DNA of 64,000 nucleotides from Rutidosis leptorrhynchoides (taxonomy: Eukaryota; Streptophyta; Magnoliopsida; Asterales; Asteraceae): assembly GCF_046630445.1 (NCBI RefSeq), contig NC_092340.1, positions 362,680,001 through 362,744,000 on the forward strand, in the 5' to 3' direction. How positions within the stretch are numbered: the first letter of the stretch is position 1; each line of letters begins with the position of its first letter. A program made the position numbers and the translations under genes. Below are positions 61,598-64,000 of this stretch, one piece after another. The notes under the pieces were generated by a model. That model searched no databases, was not told the DNA's origin, and worked only from the letters and a program-made list of their open reading frames with translations.

Positions 61598-62937
61598 TAA
61601 AGAAGAAATGTCTCAACCAATCTCATCCACTACTTTAATTGTCAAACAACTTGTCCAATTTACTCCCTTAACCCATTCTCAAACACTTTACTCCTCTCTC
61701 CGTCTCTTTATCTAAAATGAAAAAAGGTCAGGCATTATCTTATCATTTATATCTCACCTTCTTTACCTAACCTTCTCATCTCCTAAAATCACCGAAATTC
61801 ACCAATACAACCACCACCAATTCCTCTATCTTCACCAATATTAAACCAAATAATATATTGTAGAGGTGGTTTTCAAAAAGAAATGATGGCGAAAGCCGGC
61901 GATAAGCGACAGCGATGGTGGCCGCCGGTGGTTTTCGGTGGCCGGTCTATGTTCTTTTTTGTGGTAACTTGCTTATTTAAAAATAACAGAAGCAGTGACG
62001 GCCAGAAATGGTGGTAAACGGTGTGTGACAGCGGCGGTGGCAGTAGCTTGCTGTTGGCGGTGGTAGGTGGGTGAGGGTGTTAGATTTGGATCTAAATGTG
62101 TAATTTGTATTTTCTTAGATCTTATTTATATTGTATTTTCTGATCTGAATGTATTTTTGTATTTTTCATTGTAATTCCGATCTGATTGTTTTTCAAATTT
62201 GTATTTTTTATTTTTTGTGTTGCTGTTAATCCTTTTTTTTATCTTTAGTAAAGAGTAATTAGTGTTGTAGGCTATAGATATCAAGATGAACAAATGAATC
62301 ACTATTCTAATTTTTATACTTTACAGAATCTGATTATAAGCATCAAAAACCCTAATTTGATTTTTTGACCCTATTCGGATAAGCTTTCTCATGTATTCAT
62401 GCTTTTAAAAGTGAATCTTCTTTTTGTTTGACTATCTCGTGGAACGTATTGATTTTAAGTTCATGTTTATGAAATTGTTGAAGAAACTCCCAGAAATATG
62501 TGGGATTGGAAAAAAAAAAAAAAAAGGCTACTTTAAATGCGTACTGTAGCTGCAGTTGAACAGTGGAAAAGCGTGGTATTCCATTTATGCAAGTTAGTAT
62601 GTAGAGTAGTAATACGCCAGTTTACAAAAAAAAAAGTTCCTTTTCGCCAAAAAAAAATAACAATAAAAAAATTTGGTTACAATAATATTTTAAACTTAAT
62701 TTCCATTCCATTCCATTATTAATTATTATTAATTAATTATTAATTATTAATTATTAATCAATCAATCTTATATACAAAAAGCTGTGCAAAAAGTTGTAGT
62801 TATAGTTTCAGTTTTATTCGATTTTAGTTTTTATTTCGCGTTCACATAAACGTTCTCTCAACTTCGCCTATATTTTCACAATGGTCCCTCAAATTTTCAT
62901 TTTTTAAGGGGTAAAAAGTGTAAATATATAATTTAAT
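61598..62937. other. Non-coding region, GC-rich patch
   Basis: A patch at 61890-62080 is rich in GGTGG and GCCGG words. The rest is AT-rich, with nested TTAATTATT palindromes near 62715-62765. No convincing gene. Confidence 0.5.
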
Positions 62938-63600
62938 TAGGGTTGACAAAATGACCCGTACCCGATGGAAAAATCCGAAACCCGTTATAATTGGGCCGGG
63001 TCTGACCCGAGTCCATCGGGTCATGGGCCGGGTATGGGGATGATTACAAAAAAAATTCCGGGTTTGGGTTCGGGTATGGTTTTAGATACAAACCCATTTA
63101 CCTGACCCGTATACCCGACCCGCATACCCGTATACCCGGCCCGAGGAATTTTAATAATAATTTTTATGTAAAATTTTAGTATTAGTATTATATTGTTAAT
63201 GTATGAAAGATTTTTCTTATTTGTTTTGAAAACGAGTACAATTTTACTCAATATAATTCTATACAACAAGTTTTCGAGATGTGATATTTTATATACTTTG
63301 TGTATTTGAGTATTTTAGAAACTTTTCAATCAACTTTTTGTATGTGATATTTTATAATACTTTAAACATGAAGTAGTTAAGTTATTTTTCGATATTTTGA
63401 TTTAGTAACTTATTGAAAAATAAATACAGAATGACTAACCGGGTATACCCGTTTACCCGTGAGGAAACCCGAAACCCGATAGTATGTAAGTAAATGGGGA
63501 CCCGACGAGTTTCGGGCCGGGTTTGGGGCGGGGTTTCTTAATCGGTTTCGGGTCCGGGATTACCTAAACCCGACCCGAACCCGACCCGATGCCATCCCTA
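62938..63600. mobile_element. Non-autonomous hAT-type transposon
   Basis: A 663-bp element starting TAGGGTTGACA and ending TGCCATCCCTA (short inverted termini), flanked by the 8-bp duplication AATTTAAT at 62930-62937 and 63601-63608. Subterminal regions are packed with CCCGACCCG/CGGGT words; the centre is AT-rich. No transposase. Confidence 0.85.
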
Positions 63601-63659
63601 AATTTAATTAAAATATAAGAAACTAATTCCACCCGAATTCATAACAGGCCCTATCTTCT

Positions 63660-64000
63660 CGCTGGATGCGAGTTAAATTTTTCAGAGACCACCGTTCAAC
63701 TCGGAAATATCTTACGAACATAACGGAACATAACGGGACTAAATACGTTCGAAACGGACACTTTTTAAAAAAACACTAAACACAACGACAGCCCGTATAT
63801 TCCTGCTCGCCGCGAGTTAAATTTTTTCACCAGCACCATTAGGCTCGAAATAATTTTATCAACAAAACGAAACTAACTACGTTCGAACCGGACAGATTTT
63901 AAAAAACACTAAAGACGACGACACCAACAACGACGCATAAGAGATGGCTCATATTCCATTCTGTCGCCGAAAGTACTCGACGCATAGCGCGGGCCGGTCC
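63660..64000. repeat. Imperfect tandem repeat, unit about 145 bp, running off the window
   Basis: Two units share GCGAGTTAAATTTTT, ACTACGTTCGAA and TTTTAAAAAAACACTAAA. They begin near 63665 and 63808 and the sequence ends in a GC-rich phrase at the window edge. Could be part of a larger element such as a Helitron; not determined. Confidence 0.6.

Overview
The window is nuclear DNA of a flowering plant. It has spliced genes with GT-AG introns, LTR retrotransposons primed by initiator-tRNA-Met, Stowaway, hAT and Harbinger elements, and a Cassandra element carrying 5S rRNA sequence. The repeat families suggest Asteraceae: Tekay-like LTRs starting TGTRAYGMCCCG, and a copia-like element with an extra ORF that, from memory, is usually mislabelled synaptobrevin/longin-like in Tanacetum and Artemisia. 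That family assignment is inference.

Only two host genes look intact. They lie tail to tail near 11-16 kb. PBS1 (plus strand, 11201-13969, five exons, 464 aa) is a membrane-anchored receptor-like cytoplasmic kinase known in Arabidopsis as the decoy cut by the bacterial protease AvrPphB. A clade III SWEET sugar exporter (minus strand, 14913-16278, six exons, 291 aa) follows. In Arabidopsis PBS1 (AT5G13160) and SWEET15/SAG29 (AT5G13170) are also neighbours, so the pair looks like conserved rosid-asterid microsynteny and the SWEET is best called SWEET15. Small DNA transposons have settled around both genes: two inverted copies of one MITE in PBS1 introns 2 and 4, a fold-back MITE between the genes, and another fold-back MITE upstream of SWEET15.

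Left part (1-11200): one end of a large minus-strand Tekay-like LTR element that continues off the window, an LTR remnant, broken copies of a Harbinger-associated Myb/SANT gene, and one delimited Harbinger-like element (7532-9365) carrying a two-frameshift Myb/SANT pseudogene but no transposase.

Middle part (17158-58790): one nested stack. A 250-bp Stowaway MITE was split by a copia-like element (17185-58561, target duplication GTATT). That element was then split by four LTR elements, each with its own 5-bp target duplication: long-LTR element A (18619-31375, AAAAG), a gypsy-like gag-bearing element (32250-40719, TATTT), a Cassandra TRIM (40912-41540, ACACT) and long-LTR element B (43590-55459, ATGCA). 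LTR divergence read by eye falls from host to guests (about 3% in the host, almost 0% in element B), which fits the nesting order.

Right part (58791-64000): no convincing gene. It holds a possible LINE ORF1-type remnant, MITE copies, an intact-looking Stowaway (61350-61597), a non-autonomous hAT (62938-63600) and a tandem repeat running to the window edge. I found no clearly new biochemical system. The most informative objects are the PBS1-SWEET15 neighbourhood and the dated, layered transposon stack.
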